From contig NZ_JAAGSC010000031.1 of the NCBI RefSeq assembly GCF_010499265.1, forward strand, positions 186,001 to 250,000: a DNA stretch of 64,000 nucleotides. Reading direction: 5' to 3'. A program made the translations under genes and the position numbers. Below, one piece after another: positions 33,795 through 41,029 of this stretch. This DNA comes from Wenzhouxiangella limi (lineage in GTDB: Bacteria > Pseudomonadota > Gammaproteobacteria > Xanthomonadales > Wenzhouxiangellaceae). The number at the start of each line of letters is the position of its first letter. Within the stretch, counting starts at the first letter, position 1. Below the pieces are notes generated by a model. It was given only the letters and a program-made list of their open reading frames with translations. It was not told where the DNA came from and did not search any database.

Positions 33795-33886
33795 AACCGC
33801 AGATGAACGCAGATGAACGCAGATAAAGGAAGGCAAACGGCGCTGAAGGAAACATCCGTGTTCATCCGCGTTCATCCGCGGTTTAA
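33795..33886. repeat. GATGAACGC-type dispersed repeat forming an imperfect hairpin
   Basis: The left arm has AACCGCAGATGAACGC followed by further AGATGAACGC copies. The right arm, on the opposite strand, reads AACCGCGGATGAACGC with another copy. The two arms are imperfect inverted repeats over about 30 bases each, with about 28 bases between. It resembles a short, non-autonomous intergenic repeat seen in many proteobacteria and lies inside the cusB-cusA gap. Confidence 0.7.
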
Positions 33887-33891
33887 TCCAA

Positions 33892-35211
33892 TCAATGATT
33901 GTCATGGCTGGTCATCCGGCTGTGGCCGGCGCTGATGCTGGCCTCGGAATCGATCAGGAAGTGGCCCGAGACCACAACCCGCTCGCCTTCTTCCAGGCCG
34001 TGGATCACCTCGGTGTATTCACCCGACTCGAGGCCGGCGTGGACCAGGCGGACGCTGAATTGCTGCTCGTCGTCCTGCACGATCACGCGCTGCTCCTCGC
34101 CGGTGCGGATGATCGCCTCGCTGGGGACGTAGACGATGTCGTTCTTCGGCCCGGCCAGGATTGCCAGGCTGGCCCAGTCGCCGACCTTGAGCTCGCCGTC
34201 CGGATTGTCCAGCACGATACGGGCGCGGGCGGTGCGGGTACGGGGCGAAAGTTCCGGATAGACCAGATCGACGCGCCCGCGCAGGGTCTGGCCGGGATTG
34301 CTCACCTGCTGGATTCGAACCGGCTGGTCCTCGCCCAGCCAGTCGATCTGGCTGCCGAAGATGTCGGCGATCAGCCAGACCCGGCTGGGGTCGGCGATCT
34401 CGATCATGTCCAGCCCGGGTTGCACGAACATGCCGGCGCGGATGTTGAGCTCGGAGACATAGCCGTCGCGCTCGGCGTACCAGGGCACGTAGGTCAGGAC
34501 TTCGTTGCCGTCGCGGATGCGCTCGATGACCTCCGGCTGGACATCCAGCACCTCCAGCCGGCGTCGGGTGGCCCGGATCAGACTGTCGTTGCCGGCCCTG
34601 ACCGCCTGCAGGAACTCATCCTGGACGTTGACCAGTTCGGTGGCGTACAGGGTAAACAGGCGCTGGCCCGCACGCACCGGTTCGCCGACGCTGGCCACGT
34701 CCAGCTCGCCGATCCAGCCTTCGGTGCGCGGGTGCAGATGACTGAGCGCAGCCTGGTCGACTTCGAGCGTGCCGACGGCGCTGATGCGGCGGAAAAGGCG
34801 TCCGCGCTCGACCTCGGCGGTGCGCAGGTTCATCGCCTGCTGCACGGCCGGGTGAACGTTGACGGTGGTGGTGCCGCCGCCCTCGCGCTCGCGCTGGACC
34901 AGATCCATGCCGCAGATCGGGCAGCTGCCCGGACTGTCCTGGACAATCTGGGGGTGCATCGGGCAGACGTAGCGGGTTTCGGTCTGGTCGCCGAGCATGC
35001 GATCGACCGCGCTGTCTTGCTCTGATGCATGGTCGTGTTCCGAGTGGTCGTGATCGGCGTGGTCCTCGGAATCGCTTGCCTGCGCTGATTCCGCGTGTTC
35101 CGAAGCATCGTGCTCCTCGTGGCCCTCGGGGTCGGCACAGCCGGCCAGGATCAGCATCAGAAGCAGGGCCAGAGTGGACAACACCGGCCGGCTGTAGAGG
35201 TTCTTGGTCAT
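33892..35211 (-). CDS. cusB: CusB-type periplasmic adaptor with histidine-rich and heavy-metal-binding N-terminus
   Basis: CusB links the pump CusA to the outer-membrane channel. The 439-residue protein has a lipoprotein signal (LILAGC, Cys25). A segment with many His, Asp and Glu residues follows (about residues 30-66). Next is a heavy-metal-binding domain, [20 protein letters not shown] at 81-100, with paired Cys and Met. The adaptor hairpin, lipoyl and beta-barrel domains follow. The front half probably captures or hands over metal, replacing a separate CusF-like chaperone. The ATG at 35211 overlaps the cusC stop by four bases. Confidence 0.92.
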   Translation of the reverse strand: MTKNLYSRPVLSTLALLLMLILAGCADPEGHEEHDASEHAESAQASDSEDHADHDHSEHDHASEQDSAVDRMLGDQTETRYVCPMHPQIVQDSPGSCPICGMDLVQREREGGGTTTVNVHPAVQQAMNLRTAEVERGRLFRRISAVGTLEVDQAALSHLHPRTEGWIGELDVASVGEPVRAGQRLFTLYATELVNVQDEFLQAVRAGNDSLIRATRRRLEVLDVQPEVIERIRDGNEVLTYVPWYAERDGYVSELNIRAGMFVQPGLDMIEIADPSRVWLIADIFGSQIDWLGEDQPVRIQQVSNPGQTLRGRVDLVYPELSPRTRTARARIVLDNPDGELKVGDWASLAILAGPKNDIVYVPSEAIIRTGEEQRVIVQDDEQQFSVRLVHAGLESGEYTEVIHGLEEGERVVVSGHFLIDSEASISAGHSRMTSHDNH

Positions 35212-36464
35212 GGCAGTTCCTTGTCGGTCAGGCTGGCAATGCGGGCAATCGCGCCCAGCTGGCGGCGCCGGGTGTCGATCAGGTCAAGGTCGATTTCAAG
35301 CTGGCGCAGGCGCGCACGGACCAGCTCGTCGAAGCTGGCCCGATCGCTCTCGTAGGCCGAGAGTGTCGCGTCCACGGTGTCCTGGGCGCGCGGCAGGATG
35401 CGCTGTTCCAGCAGTTCCCGGCTCTCGGCCAGGCGTGCCTGCAGCGCCTGCTGCCGGGCCAGTTCGCCGCTCAGGCGCTGCAGGATCAACTGCGCCTGCG
35501 CCTGCTGCGCATCGCGTTCGGCCAGCGCGGCATCGACCCGGCGGTCCTGGCGGTCGTCGGTAAACAGCGGCAGGCTGATCGTGGCCATGGCAAAGAGTTT
35601 GTCGGACATGCGCCGGCCGCTGGGGTCCTTGCCCCGCTGATGACCGTAGCCGGCTTCCAGCATCCACTGCGGGCGATAGGCCTGGCGGGCCAGATCGGCG
35701 GCGACCTCTTCGGCCTCCACCCGGATGCCGGCAGCGATCAGCTCGGGATGCCGGGAGAGTTGCGCGGGGATATCGTCACCTGGCGATTCCTGAAGCGACC
35801 ACTGCGGCAGGCGAGGGTCGGCCGCGCCTGGTGTCAAGGGACCGATCCAGCGCTCGAGCCGGGCGCGGGCTTCGTCCATCGAGGTCTGGGCATCGACCCG
35901 CCGGCGCTCGAGCAGCGCCAGCTCCAGCAGCGCCTGGGACTCGTCCTGCAGGCGACCGCTCCCGGCCTGAAACCGCCGCTGGGTAATGCTCACCAGCTGA
36001 CCGAGCTGCTCGAGCATGGCGTCGACCTGATCGGCCGAGGCGCGCGCGCTGACCCAGTCCAGCCAGGCCAGGCGGGTCTGCAACGCGACCTCGAGTTCGC
36101 GCGCCCGCAGGTCGGCGGCCACGGCCCGCGCCCGGGCGCTGTTGCGGTCGCCGGCAAGGCGGCGTGAATCGCCGGCCGGAAACCGCTGGCGCACTCCGAT
36201 CCGGTACATCGTCATCATGTCGGCTGACAGCGGGTCGTCGATCGGCAGGCCTTCGGCGCCGATGGTTACCTCCGGGTCGGGCAGGGCGCTTTCGGCAACG
36301 GCGAGATGATCGAAGGCCCGGGCCTTGCGGTCCAGCTCGCGCAGGCCGGCGTCGCGAGCCAGCGCCTGTTCGACCGCCGACTCGATCGACAGGGCCAGAG
36401 CGCTGAGCGGCTGGCACAGTGCGCCGAGCACGACGAGCCCGCTGAAAACAGATTTGAACGACAT
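35208..36464 (-). CDS. cusC: TolC/CusC-family outer-membrane efflux channel
   Basis: The 418-residue protein has a signal peptide ([20 protein letters not shown], cleaved near ALA) and two repeated helical outer-membrane efflux domains, rich in long Ala/Leu/Glu/Gln helices (about residues 30-220 and 225-415). It gives the exit duct of the tripartite exporter. Unlike E. coli CusC there is no clear lipobox, so it may not be lipidated. It is first in the cusC-cusB-cusA order; the stop overlaps the cusB ATG by four bases. The CopL-like gene lies 84 bases upstream on the same strand. Confidence 0.88.
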   Translation of the reverse strand: MSFKSVFSGLVVLGALCQPLSALALSIESAVEQALARDAGLRELDRKARAFDHLAVAESALPDPEVTIGAEGLPIDDPLSADMMTMYRIGVRQRFPAGDSRRLAGDRNSARARAVAADLRARELEVALQTRLAWLDWVSARASADQVDAMLEQLGQLVSITQRRFQAGSGRLQDESQALLELALLERRRVDAQTSMDEARARLERWIGPLTPGAADPRLPQWSLQESPGDDIPAQLSRHPELIAAGIRVEAEEVAADLARQAYRPQWMLEAGYGHQRGKDPSGRRMSDKLFAMATISLPLFTDDRQDRRVDAALAERDAQQAQAQLILQRLSGELARQQALQARLAESRELLEQRILPRAQDTVDATLSAYESDRASFDELVRARLRQLEIDLDLIDTRRRQLGAIARIASLTDKELP

Positions 36465-36548
36465 GCAGCTCTCCCGAAGAGTTCTTTATAGGCCATTGTG
36501 CTACCCCGTCATACGAGGGCGTTACACGCGCGTGGATACGCGCCGGAC

Positions 36549-36938
36549 TCAGGCTTGAGACTGGGGAGGTCGCAGCAGGCGTTCGGGAGATGGAGACGGA
36601 TCGAAGTGGCGGGTCGTCGCGTTGGCCGCGCTGTGGTCGGGGCAGGCTTCGCTGCCCAATGCGCCGACCGGACCCGGCACCGGCGCGCTGCAGCCGCAGC
36701 CGCAATCGAAAAAGCAGCAGCCGGCGTCGTCCGGCGCGTTTTCCGATGGCGCATCGCCCTGGTTATCAGCCTGGGCGGCGTGGAACGGACAATCGCTGCC
36801 GTCTGTGGCGGGGTTTTCCGATTCAGCGGGCGCGCCGGCGACTGCGCTGCCGTGGGCGGGGCAGGCGTGGGCGGGCAGCCCGGCGCAGGCCAGCACGAGG
36901 CCGAGCAGAAGCACAAAGAGGCGATAGTGCCGAGTCAT
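36549..36938 (-). CDS. CopL-like Cys/His-rich metal-responsive secreted protein
   Basis: The 129-residue protein has a signal peptide (RLFVLLLGLVLACAGLPAHA) and a mature part rich in cysteine and histidine: CPAHGSAV, DCPFHAAQAD, CCFFDCGCGCSAPVPG and CPDHSAANA. This composition and its place directly before cusCBA resemble the CopL family of Xanthomonadaceae, which is linked to copper-responsive expression of copper resistance genes. It could bind Cu(I) in the periplasm. The ATG at 36938 is chosen over a GTG at 36956. The strong Cys/His bias within a normal coding frame argues for a real gene. Function is inferred. Confidence 0.65.
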   Translation of the reverse strand: MTRHYRLFVLLLGLVLACAGLPAHACPAHGSAVAGAPAESENPATDGSDCPFHAAQADNQGDAPSENAPDDAGCCFFDCGCGCSAPVPGPVGALGSEACPDHSAANATTRHFDPSPSPERLLRPPQSQA

Positions 36939-36982
36939 TGGCGGAGACGCTACCACAGTCGCTGTGCCCAGTCCATCGCCTT

Positions 36983-38614
36983 CTATGGCGGCAGGGCGTT
37001 CAGCACCCGCTGGATCTCTTCGGCGGTCAGGGCCCGGGCGCCGGCCCGGGTGGTGCGGCCTGAGCGGCCTTCCAGGTCAACGAACGCATCGGCCGGCAGG
37101 CCATCCTGCAGATCTGCCTGGTTGGGGTTGAAGACCCACTCGTCGCCGTTGTGTTCCAGCGTGCCGCGACCCAGGCCCAGCGCCTGGCTGGAGCGATGGC
37201 AATCCTCGCAGCTTCTGGCCGGTCCGATGGTGTGCGGACTCAAGGGCGCGAAATAGCGGCGGAACTGGGTCTGTTCCCAGTCGGGATGGTCGATGGTGCG
37301 AATCATGCCGGGCACGAAGGTCACGATGTGGCCCTCGCTATCCACGCCCATGGGCGGGGCGTCGTTGTGCACGTTCCAGCGCTGGTCCGACCACGACCCG
37401 GGCGTGAACTCGCGCGCGACGTGGTCAAACTGTTCCTTTTCGGGGTCGTAGTCCATGTGGCAGCCGTGGCACTGCGGCGCCCACTGGGTGTGGCAGGTCG
37501 AGCAGGTCAACCGATCATGGTGGCCGTCGTCGGGATGGCTGGCCTCGGTCAGCGGCGGAATCGGCAGGCTGCCGCCGTTGACCTTGCGGTGCAGGATCTT
37601 GCTGCCGTCGGCGCGCAGTTCGATATGCCACAGGGGCGTGCTGCGACGTTCGGTGGTCAGGAAGCGCCGCTGCGGATCACGCTCGAACGGCAGGCGGCCG
37701 AGCTGGCCACGCAGATCCGACGGCCAATCGGCTTCGGTGATGCGCGGCTGGCGGTTGTCGTGACAGTCGGCGCACTGGATATCGACCGCATCCGAGCCGT
37801 GGTTGAACTGGCCGGTTGGCCCCATGACGTCGCGGGTGGTGTGGCAGTCGATGCAGGCCAGCCCGGCCTGGTGGTGGACGTCGCGATGGGTGGATTCCAC
37901 CAGTCGGCCGTCGGGGAGACGGCCCAGCGGGTTGGGGTGGTTCTCGTCGAGGACATGAGCGTCGACTTCGGCGAGGCCGGCGTAGTTCAGGGCGATTCGG
38001 CCCGAACGCGAGTGGCAGCCCGAGCAGCTCTGATCGCTGACCGTGGCCGACAGGGTCACGTGTCCCTGTCCTCGCTGGGTCTCGTGGGGTGCGTGGCAGG
38101 CCAGGCAGCCGCCGCCGCGGCTGCCGATCGGATCCTCGGTAGTCATCTGGTGCTGGGGCTGGCCGAGATGGCAGCTGGCGCAGTGCTTGCGCAGAATCGA
38201 ATCGGCGGGCGTGTGTCCCAGGCCGTCGAGGCGGCCATCGCCCTGGTCGGGTCGGTCCTGCTCGCCCACGGTATGGCGGGTCACGTTGACCATGCCGCGG
38301 CCGCTGTGCATCAAACCCTCGACCACGTGTCGGGTTTCGTCGACGTGGCAGGTGCCGCAGGTCTCGGCCGCGTTGTCCAGCCAGCCCGGCGATGAGATCA
38401 TGCCGGCGTGCGCATCCTCGCGGTTAGCGGCGTCGACCTCGCCCAGGTGGCAGGCCTGGCACTGCTGGGCCAGAAAGGCGTGCGGGTCGGACTCGTCCAG
38501 GGCATGCGGCTGATGACAGTCCAGGCACGCGGCGCTGGCCGGCAAAACGCCGGCCAGGACGAAAAAGCCGGCCCAGAGGACCGGCTTGAAGAACGCTGTC
38601 ACGATGCTGTCCAA
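36983..38614 (-). CDS. undecahaem (11 CxxCH) periplasmic cytochrome c
   Basis: The 543-residue secreted protein has a signal peptide ending near ASA (residue 28) and eleven CxxCH haem motifs: CLDCH, CQACH, CGTCH, CASCH, CLACH, CSGCH, CIDCH, CADCH, CSTCH, CHGCH and CEDCH. Nine fall in the first 380 residues and the last near residue 475. Many extra histidines could be distal ligands. It does not look like NrfA (no CxxCK) or a standard octahaem reductase. It starts fourteen bases after the rhodanese-like gene and follows the PsrABC-like genes, so it probably exchanges electrons with that complex or with extracellular sulfur. The start is a TTG at 38614 with no clear ribosome binding site; a GTG at 38602 is an alternative. 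Confidence 0.85.
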   Translation of the reverse strand: MDSIVTAFFKPVLWAGFFVLAGVLPASAACLDCHQPHALDESDPHAFLAQQCQACHLGEVDAANREDAHAGMISSPGWLDNAAETCGTCHVDETRHVVEGLMHSGRGMVNVTRHTVGEQDRPDQGDGRLDGLGHTPADSILRKHCASCHLGQPQHQMTTEDPIGSRGGGCLACHAPHETQRGQGHVTLSATVSDQSCSGCHSRSGRIALNYAGLAEVDAHVLDENHPNPLGRLPDGRLVESTHRDVHHQAGLACIDCHTTRDVMGPTGQFNHGSDAVDIQCADCHDNRQPRITEADWPSDLRGQLGRLPFERDPQRRFLTTERRSTPLWHIELRADGSKILHRKVNGGSLPIPPLTEASHPDDGHHDRLTCSTCHTQWAPQCHGCHMDYDPEKEQFDHVAREFTPGSWSDQRWNVHNDAPPMGVDSEGHIVTFVPGMIRTIDHPDWEQTQFRRYFAPLSPHTIGPARSCEDCHRSSQALGLGRGTLEHNGDEWVFNPNQADLQDGLPADAFVDLEGRSGRTTRAGARALTAEEIQRVLNALPP

Positions 38615-38628
38615 ACTTGAAATCGCTG

Positions 38629-39405
38629 TCAGCAGCCCTCGCCGATGATCAGGCGGCGCGGTTCTTCTTCCGCTGTCTCTTCTTCCTCGACCACGGCCAG
38701 TTCGGGCCGCTCGATGTCGACGCCGACGCCCAGGTGCAGTCCCAGACCGTGGGGGTCGCTGGCGCTGGCCGGCGCCGACTCGGCGGGTTCCGCTGACGGA
38801 GCCGACATGCCCAGGGCGGCGGAAGCGCCGCCGCCGGCCGGCGTGACGCCGGGAGAATAGCCATCAGGCGCTTCGGCGCTATCGCCGTGGAAGAACTCGA
38901 CAAAAGCCTGGCGCTCGCTGTCGCCGAGCGGGTCGCTGACCCCGGCGAGCTCGACGGCCGGGTCGCTGGTATAGGCGAACCAGTCGTCGAAATCTCCGGC
39001 CAGTGCCAGGGCGTTGATGCCGGCCATCTGCAGAACCGCGCTGGCCTGGCTGGCGGCGATGCCGGTCTCGCCATACAGGACGATCTGACGTCCGCCGGCG
39101 ACTTCTTCAGCCTTTTCGGGCCGAACGATTTCCATGGCCCCGACATTGACCGCGCCGGGAATGTGGAAGGCTTCGAAAGCCGCGGCATCTCGAATGTCGA
39201 CCAGCCGGAAGTCGCCTTGATCCTCCACCACCCGCCGGGACAGCTCGGGGATCGAAATCTGCGCCTCACCCCGGGCAATCGCCGAACCGACCCGTTCGAC
39301 GTCGTATTGCATCGGATCGCCGCTCTGACCACAGGCCGTGGTCAGGGCAACGGTGGCACCCAGCAGGGCGACGATACGCCAAGACTTCCGCGACACAGCT
39401 TGCAT
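38629..39405 (-). CDS. rhodanese-fold lipoprotein-like protein with Cys-less active site and C-terminal cysteine
   Basis: The 258-residue protein has an exported N-terminus with a weak lipobox (LTTAC, Cys25) and a rhodanese domain at about residues 50-150 (FRLVDIRDAAAFEAFHIPGA). The active-site loop reads VLYGETGIAAS, with Gly112 where the persulfide cysteine should be, so it cannot be a normal sulfurtransferase. A low-complexity Ala/Pro/Gly/Ser linker and an acidic segment lead to the C-terminus IIGEGC, whose last residue, Cys258, is the only other cysteine. I infer a possible mobile thiol arm. It lies between the NrfD-like gene and the undecahaem cytochrome. AGAGG precedes the ATG at 39405. 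Confidence 0.75.
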   Translation of the reverse strand: MQAVSRKSWRIVALLGATVALTTACGQSGDPMQYDVERVGSAIARGEAQISIPELSRRVVEDQGDFRLVDIRDAAAFEAFHIPGAVNVGAMEIVRPEKAEEVAGGRQIVLYGETGIAASQASAVLQMAGINALALAGDFDDWFAYTSDPAVELAGVSDPLGDSERQAFVEFFHGDSAEAPDGYSPGVTPAGGGASAALGMSAPSAEPAESAPASASDPHGLGLHLGVGVDIERPELAVVEEEETAEEEPRRLIIGEGC

Positions 39406-39462
39406 GGAATAAACCTCTTCATTAGGTTGGACTAAATCGAGAGTTTATCCCAAAACAAACCA

Positions 39463-40464
39463 TTAATGCATGCCAAGTAGATCTAATAGTGCCGGGTTGT
39501 AGGTGTTGACGTAGTCGATATATCCGGACACCTGGCCCAGGTCGACGAACAGCTGGCGCAGCATATAGGCGCCGTAGAGCACCAGGACCGGACTGATGAT
39601 CATCCAGGCCGGCCGTTTGCCGCGCAAACCAAACGCCTCGATGACCAGCGGAACCAGCAGTCCGGGGATGACGAAGAACAGCCAGAACAGCTGGGTATAG
39701 TCACCGCCGAAAATCGGGTGCAGAGACTCGATCTGCTGCTGCGAGCCGTTGGCAAGGTTGGCCAGGGTCAGTGCCAGCAACAGGACTTTGAAGGCCAACA
39801 GTCCGAACAGCGTACCGGTAAAGAGCCGGCGCTCTTCAGCGTTGCGCGAGCCGATAAGCACCACCGCTGCGGCGGTTGCCAGGCCGGAGACCAGGAACAA
39901 TGGCGCCATCAGCCCGCTGCTGGAGAAAGGCCGGGCGTCCATCGAGGTCATCAGCGTGCCGGTGTAGAAGGCGATGATCACGCCGAGTACGACGCTGGCC
40001 CAGGCGACCGGGCGCTTGATCCGCTCGGCCCAGTTCAGCGCCCATCGACCGATGCCGAACTTCTCGACCGGCGAGGCCAGGGACGGGTAGCCCTTGCGCA
40101 GTCCCTGCAGGGTCAGCAGCAGGATGGCCAGAATCACCAGCTGCAGCAGCCAGGCGCCCCACGACATCACCGCGGTCGGCACGAAAGCGCCGAAGAACCG
40201 CCAGAAAACGATTTTGTGGGTCAGCTTCAGAAACAGGAAGGTCATGGCCAGACCGATCGAAATCAGCCCGATCAAGGGCAGCCGCTTGGCGGTAAAGTCG
40301 AAGGTCTCTTCCTTGCCGCGCAGGATGACCAGCGCAGCAAAGATCAGCGCACCGGCGGTCAGGCCGACGAGGAACAGGTCGGCGATGACCTGCCAGCCCC
40401 AGACGCTGACGGTCGGGTCGATCTTGTAGTTGTCTCTAACGGTAATCAGGATTTCTTCACGCAT
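39463..40464 (-). CDS. NrfD/PsrC-like membrane subunit of a molybdenum oxidoreductase complex
   Basis: The 333-residue protein is highly hydrophobic with eight or more transmembrane helices (for example VIADLFLVGLTAGALIFAAL and WGAWLLQLVILAILLL), typical of the NrfD/PsrC quinol-binding family. It should connect the iron-sulfur subunit to the quinone pool. The start MREEILITVRDNYK is placed 25 bases after the ferredoxin gene. The order catalytic subunit, 4Fe-4S subunit, NrfD subunit is the PsrABC/PhsABC order. Length matches PsrC-type subunits. Residues for proton coupling cannot be judged by eye. Confidence 0.88.
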   Translation of the reverse strand: MREEILITVRDNYKIDPTVSVWGWQVIADLFLVGLTAGALIFAALVILRGKEETFDFTAKRLPLIGLISIGLAMTFLFLKLTHKIVFWRFFGAFVPTAVMSWGAWLLQLVILAILLLTLQGLRKGYPSLASPVEKFGIGRWALNWAERIKRPVAWASVVLGVIIAFYTGTLMTSMDARPFSSSGLMAPLFLVSGLATAAAVVLIGSRNAEERRLFTGTLFGLLAFKVLLLALTLANLANGSQQQIESLHPIFGGDYTQLFWLFFVIPGLLVPLVIEAFGLRGKRPAWMIISPVLVLYGAYMLRQLFVDLGQVSGYIDYVNTYNPALLDLLGMH

Positions 40465-40489
40465 GGTATTGATTCCGGCTGTAAGGGCA

Positions 40490-41029
40490 TCAGGTCAGGT
40501 AATAGACTTGCGGTTCGTTACCCGTCTCTTCGTGCATGGCCTTGTGCTCGCGCGTGGCGAGCAGGCGGCTGACGGTCGAGTTGGGATCGTCGAGCACGCC
40601 GAAATGCATGCAGTTGGTCGGGCAGGAAGCGACGCAGGCCGGGTCCAGGCCCTGCTCGACGCGGTGATGGCAGAACGTGCACTTGCTGACATAACCTTCG
40701 TTCATGATCAGGCGGGCGTCGTAGGGGCAGGCCGCGATACAGGCCCCGCAACCGGTGCATTTGTCCGGGTCGACGAGCACGATGTTGGTGCCTTCCCAGC
40801 GGTAGGTCGCCGCCGTGGGGCAGGCATACAGGCAGGTCGGCTTGGTGCAGTGATTGCAGCGCTCCGAACGGAACTCGGTCTTTAAGTCCGGGTAGGTGCC
40901 GGTGGTCGCCTCGACGACCCAGTCGCGGTTGAGTCCGGCCGGTACCTTGTTTTCGGTCTTGCAGGCAACGACGCAGTCGCCGCAGCCGATGCAGAGTTTG
41001 GTGTCGATGACCATCGCGTAGCGGATCAT
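40490..41029 (-). CDS. four-cluster 4Fe-4S electron-transfer subunit (PsrB/PhsB-like)
   Basis: The 179-residue protein binds four [4Fe-4S] clusters, judged from four Cys groups: CIGCGDCVVAC, CNHCTKPTCLYAC, CTGCGACIAAC, and CTFCHHR with a later CVASC. This is the standard DMSO-reductase-family B subunit, carrying electrons between the NrfD-type anchor and the molybdenum subunit. It has no signal peptide of its own and would be exported with the Tat-bearing catalytic subunit. Its start overlaps the catalytic gene's stop by four bases (ATGA), so the two are translationally coupled. Confidence 0.93.
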   Translation of the reverse strand: MIRYAMVIDTKLCIGCGDCVVACKTENKVPAGLNRDWVVEATTGTYPDLKTEFRSERCNHCTKPTCLYACPTAATYRWEGTNIVLVDPDKCTGCGACIAACPYDARLIMNEGYVSKCTFCHHRVEQGLDPACVASCPTNCMHFGVLDDPNSTVSRLLATREHKAMHEETGNEPQVYYLT

